Part shown: in pieces, positions 1 through 12,305 of the stretch
Layout: each line of letters starts with the position of its first letter
Position numbering within the stretch: the first letter of the stretch is position 1
Source: Basidiobolus meristosporus CBS 931.73
Taxonomy: Eukaryota; Basidiobolomycota; Basidiobolomycetes; Basidiobolales; Basidiobolaceae
DNA length: 64,000 nucleotides
Assembly: GCA_002104905.1 (NCBI GenBank)
Contig: MCFE01000139.1
Location: forward strand, 93,455-157,454
Direction of reading: 5' to 3'
Made by a program: the position numbers and the translations under genes
The notes under the pieces: model-generated
What the model was told of the DNA's origin: nothing
Databases searched by the model: none
Seen by the model: only the letters and a program-made list of their open reading frames with translations

Positions 1-203
1 CCTATTCTGGTAGTTCTCCTAACTGGGATAATCTGTTCTGATCTGGAACTGGTAGAAGTATCTTCCATCTCTGGCTGGATTTGGTATGTATCTTCTTCAT
101 TTGTGTTGATTGCATCATCAAGCAGCTGACCAATGATTTCTGTGGCTTTCTGATCTAAATTCTCCTCAAATACAACTTCCCTGCTCTTGATCAGCTTCTG
201 AAT

Positions 204-839
204 TTAGCCATCATACACTCTATACCCTTTAGTATCTTTACAATACCCAAGAAAGATCCTTTTTCTACTCTTTGGTTCCAACTTTGAGCGTTTTTTGTCA
301 GGGATGTGATAAAAAATATTGCTGCCAAAGATCCCAAGGTGCTGGAGATCTGGTTTTTTGCCTGTAAATGCTTCAAAGGGTGTAGAATCACGTAGTGCTG
401 TTGTTGGGCATCTGTTCTTGATGTATACAGCGGTAGCAACAGATTCAGCCCAAAACTTGTAGTCCATTCCCTTATCATGTAGCATAGATCTTCCCATCTC
501 TACTATTGTTCTATTTGCACGTTCTGCTACTCCATTTTGCTGTGGAGTATGAGGAACTGTGGTCTGTTGAAGTATACCAGTAGACAAGCAGTATTTTGCA
601 AACTCCTTTGAGCAGTATTGTCCTCCATTGTCACTTCATAGTACCTTCAATTTACACCCTGTTTGTGTTTCTGCCATGTTCTTGAAGTGCTTAAACGTCT
701 CTAAAGCTTCATCCTTTGTTTTGAGGAAGTACACCCATGTATATCTTGTCTTGTCATCAATAAACGTCATAAAGTATCTCTTGGCTCCAAAGGACAGTGT
801 TCTCATGGGGCAACATATGTCTGAGTGTACAATAGCCAA
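204..839 (-). pseudogene. Copia integrase fragments
   Basis: Two open stretches on the minus strand (839-636 and 587-204) encode successive parts of a Copia integrase. The first carries the core start (VHSDICCPM, then FMTFIDDKTRYTWVYFLK). The second carries the region around the catalytic glutamate (TPQQNGVAERANRTI) and the typical end (LEPKSRKRIFLGY). A stop or frameshift separates them near 600-636, so the integrase is broken. Confidence 0.8.
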
Positions 840-1062
840 TATTTTGGTGGTATTGATGCCTTCTGAGCTCCTGAAACGTTACCTAGCTTGTTTGCCATAT
901 GAACATCCCTTACAAACATTCAATTTGATCGGAATTGAGTATTTTAGGCCCAAAACAAGCTGATTTTTCACTAATTGGCTCATTTTCTGTTCCCCTATCT
1001 GCCCTAGCCTCCTATGCCACATCTCCCAGTTGGTTTCATCAGTTTCAGCAATGTTGACATAC

Positions 1063-2211
1063 TTAGGTACAATGATCTTGCATTGTAACTTGTATATTGT
1101 GATCTCTGATTCCCAAAGCTAATTTTTGTCCATTTTCACTCAATATTGAGCAGCTCAGCTTAGTAAAAGCAAATTTCAGTCCCTGAGTAGTTGCTTTACT
1201 GATTGAGAGTAGGTTCTTAGCTATTCCAGGTACATAGAGTACGACAGTCAGTTTTGCTGTTGTTGCCCCTGAGTTATCACTCATATTTAGTTGTATAGAC
1301 CCACTGGCGGTAGCTTCCAATGAAGAGTTATCTCCCAGATAAACCTTTCTTACGGGAATAGTCTTTATGTTGCTGAACCAATCCTTTATACCACAAATAT
1401 GCTGTGATGCTCCAGAGTCAATATACCATTCATTACTTTGGTTACTTGCACTCTCTTGTACAGTTACAAATAACTGTTCATCAATAGTTATATGGTTTGC
1501 CTGCTCTAGTTTCTGTTTTTTGTCTGCTTGTTTCTTCTTGCATTCTCTTGCCCAGTGTCCTGGCTTCTTACAGTAGATACAGCAGCCAGGTTTTCTTTGG
1601 TTTTGTTGCTTTCCCTTCTTTTCTATATGCCTTTCTGAACTGAATAAAGCATTATCTTCAATTTTCTCTGCTTGATCATTACGTCTGAGTTCTTCATGGA
1701 GAAGTCTTCCTTTGACATAGTCTAAAGTCAAGTTGTCTTCACTGCTTTCAAAAGAAAGTATGAGTGGCTCATACTTGTCAGGTAGGCTGCAAAGCAGACA
1801 GAGTATCTTTTCTTCATCATCTACACCAACATTAATACTGTAAACTTCTTCTGCAAGTGTCTCCATTCTGGTAATGAGTTGTAGCATGTCATCATCTGGC
1901 TTTTTTCTCATGTTGAAGAACTTTTGTTTCAAATGAAGCTTGCTTGATACTGACTTTGCTCTAAAGATCTTCTCTAAGGATTCCCATGCTGCTTTGGCAG
2001 TATTTGAGGCATGGATTTGTCCAATGAAGGAGTCTTGCACATTGATGCATATTGCATTGAAGGCCTTTCTCTCCTTCTCTTGAAACTTCTCCACATCTTC
2101 TGTTGTTCCTTTGGGCTCAACTTCCTTTCCTGTCACTATGTTCCCAAAGCTTTCTTTCCTCAAGGTGGATGTGCATCTTGATTCTCCAAAGTCTGTAGTT
2201 CTTCCCATCAA
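1063..2211 (-). CDS. Copia gag-protease polyprotein segment (partial)
   Basis: An open frame of 382 codons encoding the Copia nucleocapsid and protease. The N-terminal ~200 residues are the helical gag (UBN2-like) region. A CCHC zinc knuckle (CCIYCKKPGHWAREC) sits near residue 210, and the aspartic protease motif WYIDSGASQHI follows near residue 262. The frame closes shortly after the protease, where an intact Copia polyprotein would continue into integrase; the integrase pieces (204-839) are in separate frames. It is therefore a remnant of a polyprotein, not a host gene. The start at 2211 is the first ATG after the primer site. Confidence 0.8.
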   Translation of the reverse strand: MMGRTTDFGESRCTSTLRKESFGNIVTGKEVEPKGTTEDVEKFQEKERKAFNAICINVQDSFIGQIHASNTAKAAWESLEKIFRAKSVSSKLHLKQKFFNMRKKPDDDMLQLITRMETLAEEVYSINVGVDDEEKILCLLCSLPDKYEPLILSFESSEDNLTLDYVKGRLLHEELRRNDQAEKIEDNALFSSERHIEKKGKQQNQRKPGCCIYCKKPGHWARECKKKQADKKQKLEQANHITIDEQLFVTVQESASNQSNEWYIDSGASQHICGIKDWFSNIKTIPVRKVYLGDNSSLEATASGSIQLNMSDNSGATTAKLTVVLYVPGIAKNLLSISKATTQGLKFAFTKLSCSILSENGQKLALGIRDHNIQVTMQDHCT

Positions 2212-2289
2212 ACCTCTCCTTTACAGGGAAGATGTTGGTATTCTTTGTTCGCTGGTAGAAGTCATCTTTAGAATAGATTAAGGCAATTG

Positions 2290-2668
2290 GGGCTCATAAC
2301 CTGTTGCAATTTAAGAAGTGATTTGGATATAAGGAACTTATCAAGAAATAGTGATAATAGTGGAACTGTTGTTTATTCATAAAGAAGCTCAGTATTTATA
2401 CCTTTGTAGAAGTAATACAGCTGCAACACTAAGTAGGGAGGGTTTCTCAATATTCAGGAGCATTCTGTAACAGTTTCAGGGTTAGTACATAATGTTTGGT
2501 AATAGTGCTAATTTGATCCTGACTATAAAGGAATAATCATAAGATCATATATCTGGAGAAAGTGGCAAAGTTAAGGCAGTAAATGAGTCCTACAGTGACT
2601 AAGACTAGCCTAGAATTGTTAAGTAAATTTTTAGCTGCTGAATGATTCCAAATAGTCCAATATTTCAA
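2290..2668 (-). repeat. Copia LTR (5' LTR of the element at the left edge)
   Basis: On the minus strand it begins TGAAATATTGGACTATTTGG, the same start as the LTR copy at 9993 (plus strand), and ends just before the primer-site sequence. The segment holds no gene. Confidence 0.7.
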
Positions 2669-2699
2669 TAATAACAAGATTGACATATATCTACATGAG

Positions 2700-3830
2700 A
2701 TTGGGTTCTTTTGTAGCAGGGCATATCATGGTATATATGTGAAACAGCTTAAAAAGGGTGTGATCATCCTACTTCTCTATGTGAGCAACCTAATAATAGC
2801 TACAAGTGACCAGGAGGCACTTAAACTGATAAAATCAGATATATGCAGCATGTCTAGTATGGAAGATCTTAGAAAATTGGGCTAGTTTCCTGGAATTGAA
2901 GTCAAATTTGGCAAACCTATGCAGACAAATATGTTGAATCAGTCTAAGAACATTGGGGGCATTCTTAGTGGCTGTAAATTGAGAATTTTCAAGCCAGCAG
3001 GTATCCCCATGGACAATAACCTGAAACTTAGCAAATATTGGCCAGTTTTAGATGGCAAAGGCTCAAATATGGACTAAAACTATTCTATCGATCAGTGGCT
3101 GTTAGCTTGATATATTTGATGATGTCTACATGTTGAGATATTGCAGTGGTGGTTAGTACAGTCAGTCAATTCATGCATATTATGGATCAGATCTAATTAC
3201 AGCAGTTAAACAGATTTGAGGTATCCACAAGCTGCCATAAATATTGTATAGGAATACTCTGGAGCAGCTAATAAGCAAAACTTTGATGGTTACAGTGATT
3301 CAGATTGGCTTAGGGATATGATTGACAGATGCTCTACCACTAAGTATGTATTTCTTTATGCCAGTGCATCTATTACCTGAAGTTGTAAGAAACAATCAAC
3401 TGTAGCCCCATCTACAACTGAAGCTGAGTTATGGCTGCTTGTCAAGCAACTTAGGAGGCTGTATGGCTGCAAGAGCTACTCAAAGACTTATGTTTTAATT
3501 TGGATGAGTCAATATGTATTTACAAGGATAATTAAAGTTGTATATCACTAGCTGGAAATTTTACTGATCATGTCAGAGCTAAGCATATAGATATGAAACA
3601 ACACTTGCCAAAAGAAGCTGTAGAGAATACCTTTTATAGATAGTTTGCTGCCCAACCAACAAAATGGTGGCAGCTATATTGATAAACCTCTGGCTAGGCC
3701 ACAATTTGAGAGTATCAGAAAAGAATCAGGTTTAAGAAATTATTTAGTTGAGGGGGAGTGTTGAAATATTGAACTATTTCATAGCATTCAACAGCTAATG
3801 CCTTACTTAGCAATTCTGGACAAGTCTTGC
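2700..3830 (+). pseudogene. Heavily decayed Copia RT/RNase H fragment with partial LTR
   Basis: Plus-strand DNA closely resembles the better-preserved copy at 8940-9998 (for example the VKQLKKGVIILVLYV and EAIWLQEL regions), but many stops and indels leave no long frame. It ends in the polypurine tract TTGAGGGGGAG followed by the start of the Copia LTR at about 3758, which is cut at about 3830 and joined to an opposite-strand gag fragment. Confidence 0.7.
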
Positions 3831-4130
3831 CTGTAACTGACTTTGCTCTAAGGATCTTTCCCAAGGATTCCCATGCTGCCTTGGCAGTATTTGAAGCATG
3901 ATTCTACCCAATGAAGGAATCTTGCATCTGGAATTAAAGGCCTTTCTCTCATTTGCTTTAAACATCTCCACTTCTTCTGCAAATCCTTTGGGCTCAACTT
4001 CTTTTCCAGCCACTGCATTCCAAAGCTTTCCTTTGTCAAGGTGTATCTTTATCTTGATTCTCCAAACTCTGTAGTTCTTCTAGTCAAACCTCTCCTCAAC
4101 AGGGAAGATATTTATATTGTTCTGTTTGCA
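3807..4130 (-). pseudogene. Copia gag fragment
   Basis: Two overlapping minus-strand frames (4039-3848 and 4013-3807) match the start of the gag gene at 1063-2211: the motif around KEVEPKG, then ERKAFN. A frameshift divides them. This is a second copy of the same family, truncated to its 5' end and next to its own LTR. Confidence 0.65.
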
Positions 4131-4169
4131 GGTAGATGTCATCTTTAGTATTGATTAAGACAATTGGGG

Positions 4170-4740
4170 CTCATAACCTTTGCAATTTAAGAAATGATTT
4201 GTATATAAGGAACCATCAAGAAATAGTGATAATAGTTGAACTTTTGTTTACTCATAAAAAAGCTGAGTATCTGTACCTTTGTAGAAGTAATACAACTGCA
4301 ACACCAAGCAGGGAGGGCTTCTCAACACCCAGGAGCATTCTATAATAGTTTCAAGGTTAGTAAGGAATGACTGGTAAAAGTGCAAATTTGATCTTGACTA
4401 TAGAGAAATAATAATAGAGTCATAGATCTGCAGAAAGTTGCGAGTTTGGGCTGTAGGTTAGACCTACAGAGACCAAGACTAGTCCAGAATTGTTAAGTCA
4501 ATTTTTACTTTTGCTTCTCAACACTCGGGGGCATTCTGTAACAGTTTCAGGGCTAGTCATAATAGTGGGTAAAAGTGCTAATTGGATCTTGACTATAGGG
4601 AAAATAGCCTAGGATCATCAATCTGAAGAAAGTGGCAAGGTTAGGGCTGTAAATAAGTCCTACAGTGACCAAGAGTAGTCCAGAATTGTAAGCTTTGGCT
4701 GTGTAAGATCTCCTGGAATCCTTAGTTCACATCAATACAC
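4170..4740 (-). repeat. Copia LTR copies, one and a half in tandem
   Basis: About 4180-4505 repeats the LTR at 2290-2668, and 4505-4697 repeats most of the same LTR again (the motif gcattctgtaacagtttcag occurs in both). This suggests recombination or nested insertion. No gene is seen. Confidence 0.6.
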
Positions 4741-4748
4741 TCAGTAAA

Positions 4749-5830
4749 ATGGCTGCAATGGGTGGTGTTATGTACTTTAACTCTGCATGCAAAAAGTGTC
4801 TAGTCATTATAATCATCCCATCTACTGACAGCTCCATCAGCATACATGGTCAGCATTTTTCCAAAACATCCATTAAACTGCTCAGTGACTTCATGAGCAC
4901 TATGACAATATGCCAATATTTTCAAGTGTTTGCTCTGCTGCATTTCCAGGTAAGCTTCCAATTTCTTTACCATAGATTTTGCTCCTTGATTAGATAAAAT
5001 CTGTACAGGGCATTCAAACTTCATAAGGTTATCTTGTTAGATGATACTTGCAACTTCTTGTTTACTGGCCACAGGTGCAGCTTTAGCCACTGGCCATTTT
5101 GTGGCATGGTAAATTGCTACTAAATTCTGATGGTTAGATTTCATGAAGGTTGGCAGTCTTCCCATAGAGGAAATTCCCCATCTCTCAAATGGTCTAACAG
5201 GCTCCAATGGAAAGAGGTCTGCAATTCACTGTGGTTATTTGGGCATATATTCACTAGCTTCTCAATATTGTATTTCATTTTGGGCCAAGATATTGTAGCT
5301 TTTATGTTATATGTTCCTTTAATTGCAGGATATCCGGATCCATATTTTCATTGGCATTGCTTCTGATTGACCTCTTTTATAGTGATTACAACCTCTCTGA
5401 TTAGTCTTTGTGGGCTTCCTAACTCAAGTATAGCTGAGTAATAGCCAATGGTGGGACTGACCTGATCTTGTTGTGGTACCAATGTAAATCTGTACCTGCC
5501 ATGTACAAAGCTGCATAATGTAACTTACATTCTAGGGCAATTTCTTTAGACTTAAAAGCTTCTTCAATCTTCCAGAGTCAAGTTCCCATGTTCTGATTGA
5601 CTCTATCATGTTATGGGTCAATCGTCACACTCAAGTTGTTCTTGACAGGGCTTTGCAGGTTCTGCACCATGGTAGTCATTCTTTGTTGCTGCTGGCTGAG
5701 AATCTGGTGGAACTGTTAGTGTTGGACCAGGATTTACTACATAGCATTCTTGCTTTCTTGATTTTCAGACATGTTGAAGGAGGCTTCTACTTTCTTCAGA
5801 TAGGAGGTTTCTAGTTATTGCTGCTACCAA
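4749..5830 (-). pseudogene. Decayed Ty3/Gypsy fragment (integrase and flanking pol)
   Basis: The minus-strand frame 5024-4800 has the layout of a Gypsy integrase core: ILSNQGAKSM, then AYCHSAHEVTEQFN and SRWDDY. The rest, to about 5830, has only short broken frames. A primer-site-like TTGGTAGCAGC lies on the minus strand near 5825, so the LTR would begin to its right. The element is dead. Confidence 0.6.
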
Positions 5831-5837
5831 TGTTTTA

Positions 5838-7435
5838 AGTAGTGATAAAGGAATTGTAAAGGACTAGGGAATTTAACTAATGTAGTGTTCACCAAAACTT
5901 GAGCTGATTTTTATTTCAGTTCCAGTAGATTCTTATATATATCTTACCAGATTGATTGTTGACTAATTGTATTTCCTAGTGCAGGTTGTAGTTGATGATT
6001 CATTTGATTGCATCATCATAGCCCAATTAGAGCCTTCTTAATATATATCCTATTTGTATCTTGAAGAGTCCCTAATCTAGCTGTTATGGTCCCACTTTGT
6101 AAATGTCTAAGAAAAAAAGCTTATTATTACTACCATGATTCACTTGGATAATCCCTCTCCAACTGCATTATGTGTGTTGTAGTTTTTCATGAAAACCTTA
6201 TTGATTGGAATCTTACCTCTCATGCATGGGGGTGATATTTCTCATTTTCTTATACAGTAGCATTATGAGTTGTAGTTAATACTTTCAAAGGCTCTTGCAT
6301 TTCTCTTTTGGTGGTCATCATTGCCATCAGGGTATTTTCATATTCCTCCTTGTTAGAGCTTAATCTCTAACTTTCTGCCCATGAGCCTTCCACACATGTA
6401 GTTTTAGGCCAAATTCTCAGTGGTAGATAAAAGACACAATACAGGACCCTGATGCTCCTCTGTCAGGTTATTCAGGAAGGTACCCATTACATCCTCATTA
6501 GTGATCTCTGTGCCAGCCTATATCATCTCATTAGCAAAGGTAGTTCAACTAGTTAAATTTCTTATTTCTCCTCCTGGTAGCATCTTTTTTGCACATAATA
6601 TTTGCTTTGAATATATCTATTTGCAGCTAAGTGTGACCAGCAGGTCTCTTCTCATGCCATTCCGGCCAATTGAGGAGGCTCCTGAACCAAGAATTTACAT
6701 AGTAATGTGCCTTTAACATTAGAGCAAATTTAGTTAAAGCACCTTGGCTCTTTTTGCTGGTACCCCAGGGCTCCTGCTTCTTAGTCCTTAGGATGGCCTT
6801 CCCCTGCCATAGTAAAGCTCTAAAAGCCTCTGTGCTATAGCATATTAGTTGTTAGCACCTTCTAAGCTCTGAAGTAAGATTTAATGAGCTTCTTGGTAGA
6901 AGGAAAGAGTTTAGTAATTGCAATAGTGGACATCCCTAAGAATGGCAACTTGAGACGTTTGTCATGTTGGAAGAGCATTCAAGATGTTGGAAGTGATTGG
7001 GAGTTTTGTAAAATTTCTGGTAGCTCATGAGCACTTGCCTAACTAGGTCACTAGATCTCTACTTGCAAAGATTTGAGACTCCTGATCAAACTCCTTGCTA
7101 AGATTTACTTGGGGCATTATTACCAAGTGATATGGTATCAAGAATGTGATTTTGCTACTTCTGCATCCATCAAATGATTGAGCAAAAGCTATAAAATCTG
7201 CTTGTTCTCTGTTTTGCTACCAATATCTCTAAAACTGCTACAATAAGCTGTAAGCCCCATGCTGACACTCTTCAGAAAGCGTACTGGTCTACTACTAGAA
7301 TTTTGACTCAGCTGAAGTGTTATATGGATCTAGCTATCCACTTTAGTAGGTAAAGACCTCTCTCTAGCATTACTGGGTTGTGATGGTGTTTTGCAGATCA
7401 TAGTGAAAAACAAAGCTAAAAACTTGACAGTATTT
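5838..7435. other. No gene recognised; decayed repeat DNA
   Basis: There is no convincing coding region. The first part (about 5900-6100) resembles 19090-19250 and is probably a Gypsy LTR. The remainder is AT-rich with only short open frames. Confidence 0.5.
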
Positions 7436-7439
7436 TTGC

Positions 7440-8434
7440 GGTCTTTTGATAGGAATTGCACAGCATTATCTCCGTTGCAATGTGCTCTGCATTTAATTGA
7501 GCAGACCTAACCAGCCAATAAATCCAAATAGCCTTTTATGTCAAGGAGCTTGATGATGTTCCAACAGCCTCATTGCAAACCTTTATGGCAATTTCTTAGC
7601 AATACAGCAGCTTACAGGCAGCTCTGTATAATGCTACAGTACCAATTTACCAAATAGTATTTCCTTTTTCTGTTTCCCCTCACACCACTCATATTACCAC
7701 CGTAAATTAACACTTTTTACTTGCCTACCCACCACTACTTTGAGTATTCCAACTATAGTTCAAACCAAAAAAATTTGGCCTCCTACTTACTAACCTCCAC
7801 ATACCCACCCACCTGCAGCAATGGACACCCTTCTATTATGTCAGCTATATGGCTTTGGAGTATGATACTTGCAAAGTTGCCATGTATACTTTATCACCAG
7901 TAACATATAGATCTAGCAAACTTATGCTTGTTGCCACCACTGTAGCCACAAATACCTCCTGAATGTGTGCAAACAACTTACTGGTATTTAGCCAATATAT
8001 TACATCTCCCTACTGGATTCTAGTCCCCCTTGTAAGTGTGCTCTGGCTCTTGTTTATATGAGTTCCATATTGGATGGTGTAGAAACTGGCTTGTAACCAC
8101 GTTTCTTAATCCCAAAAGCATAGGTGTCTCCATGTGCACAATTGCCCTCAATATTTTTCCATTCTTGGTGTTCATCCTCCATGTGCCAACCCATTACATC
8201 CATGACAGACTTGAAGGTAATATTGTTAATGAGATTGGGATATGGTAGTACCTGCAACTTGACTTGTCTTCCTATCTCCTTACATATCCACTCCATAGAA
8301 AACACCAAAATGGTGAAGCAAGGCCCAATGTTCTCCACACTCCCAGCAAGATGGAGTAGGGAATGAATACAGTGGCAGCAGAGATCTAGGCATTCAGCTG
8401 TATGCTGGTAGTATAGCCACTCAAATTCTGTCAT
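7440..8434 (-). pseudogene. Tnp2-type DNA transposase, C-terminal fragment
   Basis: The minus-strand frame 8434-8054 (126 codons) has the motif order of the Tnp2 C-terminal (DUF4218-like) region: HSLLHLAGSVENIGPC, then FSMEWICKEIGRQVKLQVLP and YPNLINNITF. The DNA down to about 7440 matches the better-preserved copy at 12760-14200. A Copia element interrupts it at 8437. Tnp2 proteins are transposases of CACTA-like/Plavaka DNA transposons. The family call rests on remembered motif patterns. Confidence 0.6.
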
Positions 8435-8436
8435 AC

Positions 8437-9998
8437 TTGTCTAAACGCTGCAGATGGGTCATGTGGCAACAAGCCATGCAGGAGGAGTACCAATCACTGA
8501 TCAAGGCAAACATGTGGGAACTGGTATATTTACCATATGGGAGAAAGCCAATAGGATGTAGATGGGTCTACAAGATCAAGATAACTTCAAATTGTGCTGT
8601 TGATAAGTACAAGGCTAGATTGGTGGCCAAAGGCTATTCTCAAATCTGGGGACTAGATTTTAGGGAAACATTTGCTCTGGTTGCCAGGTTTAACTCCATT
8701 AGGACAGTTTTAGCCCTGGCAGCTGTACACAGTCTACATCTACACCAAATGGACGTTAAAACAGCCTTTCTAGATGGGGATTAGCAAGAAACTATATATA
8801 TGGAGCAGCCAGAAGATTCTACCAATCCAAAAGGCCCCCATAAGGTGTGTAAACTTAGAGAATCATTGTATGGGCTTAAGCAGGCACCTAGAGCATGGTA
8901 TAACAAGATTAACACATATCAAGAGGAAATTGGGTTCTCTTGTAGCACTGAAGATCACAGTACATATGTGAAGCAGCTCAAAAAGGGTGTGATCATCCTA
9001 GTTCTTTATGTGGGCAACCTATTTATAGCTACAAGTGATCAAGAGGCACTTAAACAGACAAAATCTGATCTCTTCAGTAAGTTTGAGATGAAAGAACTTG
9101 GAAAATTGGGCTGTTTTCTTGGAATTGAAGCCAAATTTGACATACCTATGCAGAAAATTGTGCTGAATCAGTATAAGTACATCAGGGACACTCTTAGATG
9201 CTTCAAAATGAAAGATTGAAAATCTACAGCTACCCCTATGGACAATAACCTGAAATTAAGCAAATTTCAGCCAGTTATAGTTGAAAACACCTCAGATATG
9301 GACCAAAACTTTCCCTATCAATCATTGGTTGGTAGCCTAGTGTACTTGATGGTGTCTACACGTCCAGATATTGCAGTGGCAGCTGGAATAGTCAGCTAAT
9401 TCATACAGAATTATGGATCAGATCAAATTGCAGCAGTTAAGCAGATTTTCAGATATCTACATGGTACCATAAATATGGTACTGGAATACTCTGGAGCAGC
9501 TAATAGACAAAATTTGATGGCTATAATGATTCAAGCTGGGGTAGGGATCTGATTGACCAATGCTCTACCACAAGCTATGTATTTCTTTATTCTGGTGCAG
9601 CTATTACTAGGAATTGCAAGAAACAACCAACTGTGGCCCTATCTACAACTGTAGCAGAGTATATGGCTGCATGTCAAGGAACTAAGGAGGCTATATGGCT
9701 ACAAGAACTATTCAAAGACATGGGCTTTAATTTAGATGAACCAACATGTAGTTACAAGCATAATAAAAGTTGTATTTCAAAAGCTAGAAATCCTATTGAT
9801 CATGACAGAACTAAGCACATTGATATACAGCATCACTTTGTGAGGGAAGCTGTAGAAAATAACTTAGTAGAGCTAGTGTACTCCCCAACTAACAAAATGG
9901 TGACAGATATATTGACAAAACCACTAGCTAGGCCACAGTTTGAGAATCTCAGGGAGAAATTAGGATCAAGAAAATGCTTAGTTGAGGGGGAGTGTTGA
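8437..9998 (+). pseudogene. Copia reverse transcriptase-RNase H, inactivated
   Basis: Plus-strand Copia RT followed by RNase H. The first frame (8437-8784) has KARLVAKGYSQ and the motif A segment QMDVKTAFLDGD, then a stop. The frame continues at 8800-9219 (LYGLKQAPRAWY). The catalytic YVDD box reads YVGN (LVLYVGNLFIA), so two acidic residues are lost, and another stop follows. RNase H ends at 9633-9998 (TKHIDIQHHFVREAVENN, then TDILTKPLARPQF). The element ends in a polypurine tract and an LTR start at 9993. The loss of the catalytic aspartates shows this copy cannot replicate itself. Confidence 0.85.
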
Positions 9999-10141
9999 AA
10001 TATTGGACTATTTGGTACCATTCTGCAGCTAAAAATTACTTAACAGTTCTGGACTAGTCTTGGTCACTGTGGGAATAATTTACAGCTCTAACTTTACCAC
10101 TTTCTTCAGATCTATGATCTTATGATTGTTCCCTTGTAGTC
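9993..10141 (+). repeat. Copia 3' LTR, truncated
   Basis: It begins TGTTGAAATATTGGAC directly after the polypurine tract GAGGGGGAG and follows the family LTR until about 10141, where Tnp2-type DNA starts. Confidence 0.7.
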
Positions 10142-11650
10142 AGCCATTCACCAGTTGCTGCTTTACCAATAATATCTTGCTAGCTGCTTGATACTTCCAT
10201 AACAGCACCTAGTCATACTTGTTACCCAGCATAAACTGAGTCAGGTGAGTTTGTGACACCTTAAGGCCCACCTTATCCTTCTGAATACAGCATGCATTGT
10301 GATAGCTCTGCAGAAGCAGGCTCACTGATTGATTGTGAGCCTATCTCCTCTAACAAAAGTACTCTGCATTAGCCTGCCAAAATCCCAGTATACAAGGGAC
10401 AACACTTGTGGAAAAAAATGCAAAGAATACTTTATGGAGTCAAGTGAGCTCAGTAATCCATCTGCTGGTGAATTAAGTGATGTTGTGGTCAGAGGAGTGG
10501 TGCATTTCCATCAATATCAGTAATAGGGGCTTTGAGGATTTACTGCTACTTCTTGCCAAAATCATCCTGAAGTGCAACTTACCATGTAAACAGTATAAAT
10601 GGACAACCATCATGTGGCTGGCAATTTATGACCTAGAGACTATCCTGATACCAGCATGTACTAACAGTTGCATAGCATTAACATCAGAAATGCCACCATT
10701 GCATGGTGTCCAACCTGTCAGGAATCCACCATCATTGGGGGAAAATATTGCTCTTATTCCAAATATAGTTCCAGTAATACCTAGTCTAAAGAAGCTCATG
10801 GAGTCCAACAAATTTGGTGAAGCTTCAAGGTACTCCATTCAGTATCAATTAAGCGCAAACTAATCCAATATTTTTGATGGCAAACAGTGCAAACAGCTAA
10901 GAAGAAAGGGTTACTATAAAGGTATGTATGACCATGCCTTTGCCTTAGGCACCTGATGATTCTCATTGAACAAGTACTCTGCCAGCAAATCCTGCAGGCC
11001 CCTGGCTCTAATCTACCTGAGTCTACCACCTATCTAACAGTATCAGGGCAGAAATCTGATGGTAGTCTCACTGGTATCTGGGCCTCAATTGCCAACCAAA
11101 CTGGATAGCTATCTGCTTATATTGCTGGAGGAATATTGTATGCTTTCTAGCAGTATAACACTAAATGGTTGTTATGTTAAAGCGCATATTACTATCTGCA
11201 TTGGAGATGCCCCAGCCATCAGCAAGATAGCTGGGTTTTTAGGGCGCAATTGACAGTATTGCTGTCAAGTGGTTGAGATCCAGGGGACTTACTCTATCAC
11301 TCACACATATTATTATTACCTAAGCACCAACACCAAGAACATCATTTTTCTGCATAGAAAATATACAGGAGTCAGCATGCAATTACAGCAGAGCTGGCAA
11401 GCTATAAGCCATTGGCCAGAAATCAAAATCAATTGGAGACCAGAAATACTTAAGCTAGATGGAATTTGTTGGAGCAAAAGCTTTTGGCCGGTAGCAAGGC
11501 ATTTGATTTTCAACAATATCTCTATACTGATGTCCCAGTTGTACATTGGGCATTTAAAGCTAAATGAGCCCTTAGAGATACTGGAGAAATTTGAACAAAT
11601 TGGTAAGATATTACAGGGTAATCTGGTGATAGAGAGTATTCCATAACTAC
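10142..11650 (+). pseudogene. Tnp2-type DNA transposase, central region
   Basis: Broken plus-strand frames carry typical Tnp2 motifs in order: IPSLKKLMESNKF, FDGKQCKQLRRKGYYKGMYD, LYLSLPPI-like, then a GDAPAISKIAGFLGRN block ending in an EIQGTYS motif (about 10780-11290). Stops occur at least at 10861 and 11250. A parallel copy with the same block order lies at 23250-24390. The following 125-codon frame (11269-11646) is open but I do not recognise it beyond its Tnp2 start. Confidence 0.6.
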
Positions 11651-11699
11651 ACTATTTCAAAATTAATATTGCAATCACTTCTTTACTTTGCTTTTGCTA

Positions 11700-12305
11700 T
11701 TGTAATACACAAGATATCAAGAAATCCCAACTTTGAGGGATAAAAGCTCCAGGCCTTGCCAAGCAATTCACCTAGGAAAATTATTTCATGCAGAACACTC
11801 TGCAGCCAATGCATGTTGCAAGTTAAAGCTCATTTGAAGCAACACTTAATGAGCTATAATCAAAAGACTCCAATTACCATAAATACTAGGCCTCTTTCCT
11901 GTTGGAAAAGTCCCCACTAATAAACCCCTGTAATCTAAAGCCCCCTGTAGAGACATCTTTGAGAAGCTCCTTCAGGCACCTCTTTAATGTACAGTCCACT
12001 CTAGAGACCACTATCAGAAGCCCCTTTACCCTAAAGGCACCCCTTTAGACATTTCTTTAGGTCCAGAGACCCTTTTAGAGACATGTACTCCACACCCCTT
12101 TAGGTTCAATGGGAATTCAGAATTACTATATCAGGATATAATTTTCAGAAATCAAATTGTCTTCCAAATAAGTAAACACTGCTCTGAAAGTAAATGAGCC
12201 CAATAGTCAACAGAAGGTCAGAACACTGCTGTGGATGTGAGAAACACTGCCTACAGTATATTTCATGCCTAAGATTGAGGATTTTAGTGAAAGATATATC
12301 TTCTA
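11700..12305. repeat. CCCCTTTAG-rich dispersed repeat, copy 1
   Basis: From about 11930 to 12110 the DNA is an irregular array of CCCCTTTAG/CTAAAGGGG-like words; a second copy lies at 18090-18340. Both are followed by the same unique stretch, which on the minus strand could encode a similar peptide (VYWEFD, then LNLR and QQCSDLL) at 12333-12145 and 18588-18247. Similarity of both words and flank shows one repeat family. Its nature is unknown. Confidence 0.5.

Larger units (their letters stand above)
1..2668 (-). mobile_element. Copia (Ty1) retrotransposon, 5' part; runs off the left edge
   Basis: A Copia element read on the minus strand. From right to left it has a 5' LTR (about 2300-2668), gag with a zinc knuckle, protease and integrase; the reverse transcriptase would lie left of the window. 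A tRNA-half-like primer site (GGTTATGAGCCC on the minus strand) directly follows the LTR near 2300. The same LTR family recurs at 3755-3830, 4180-4700 and 9993-10141, so this Copia family has invaded the region repeatedly. Breaks in the integrase frame suggest the copy is dead. Confidence 0.85.
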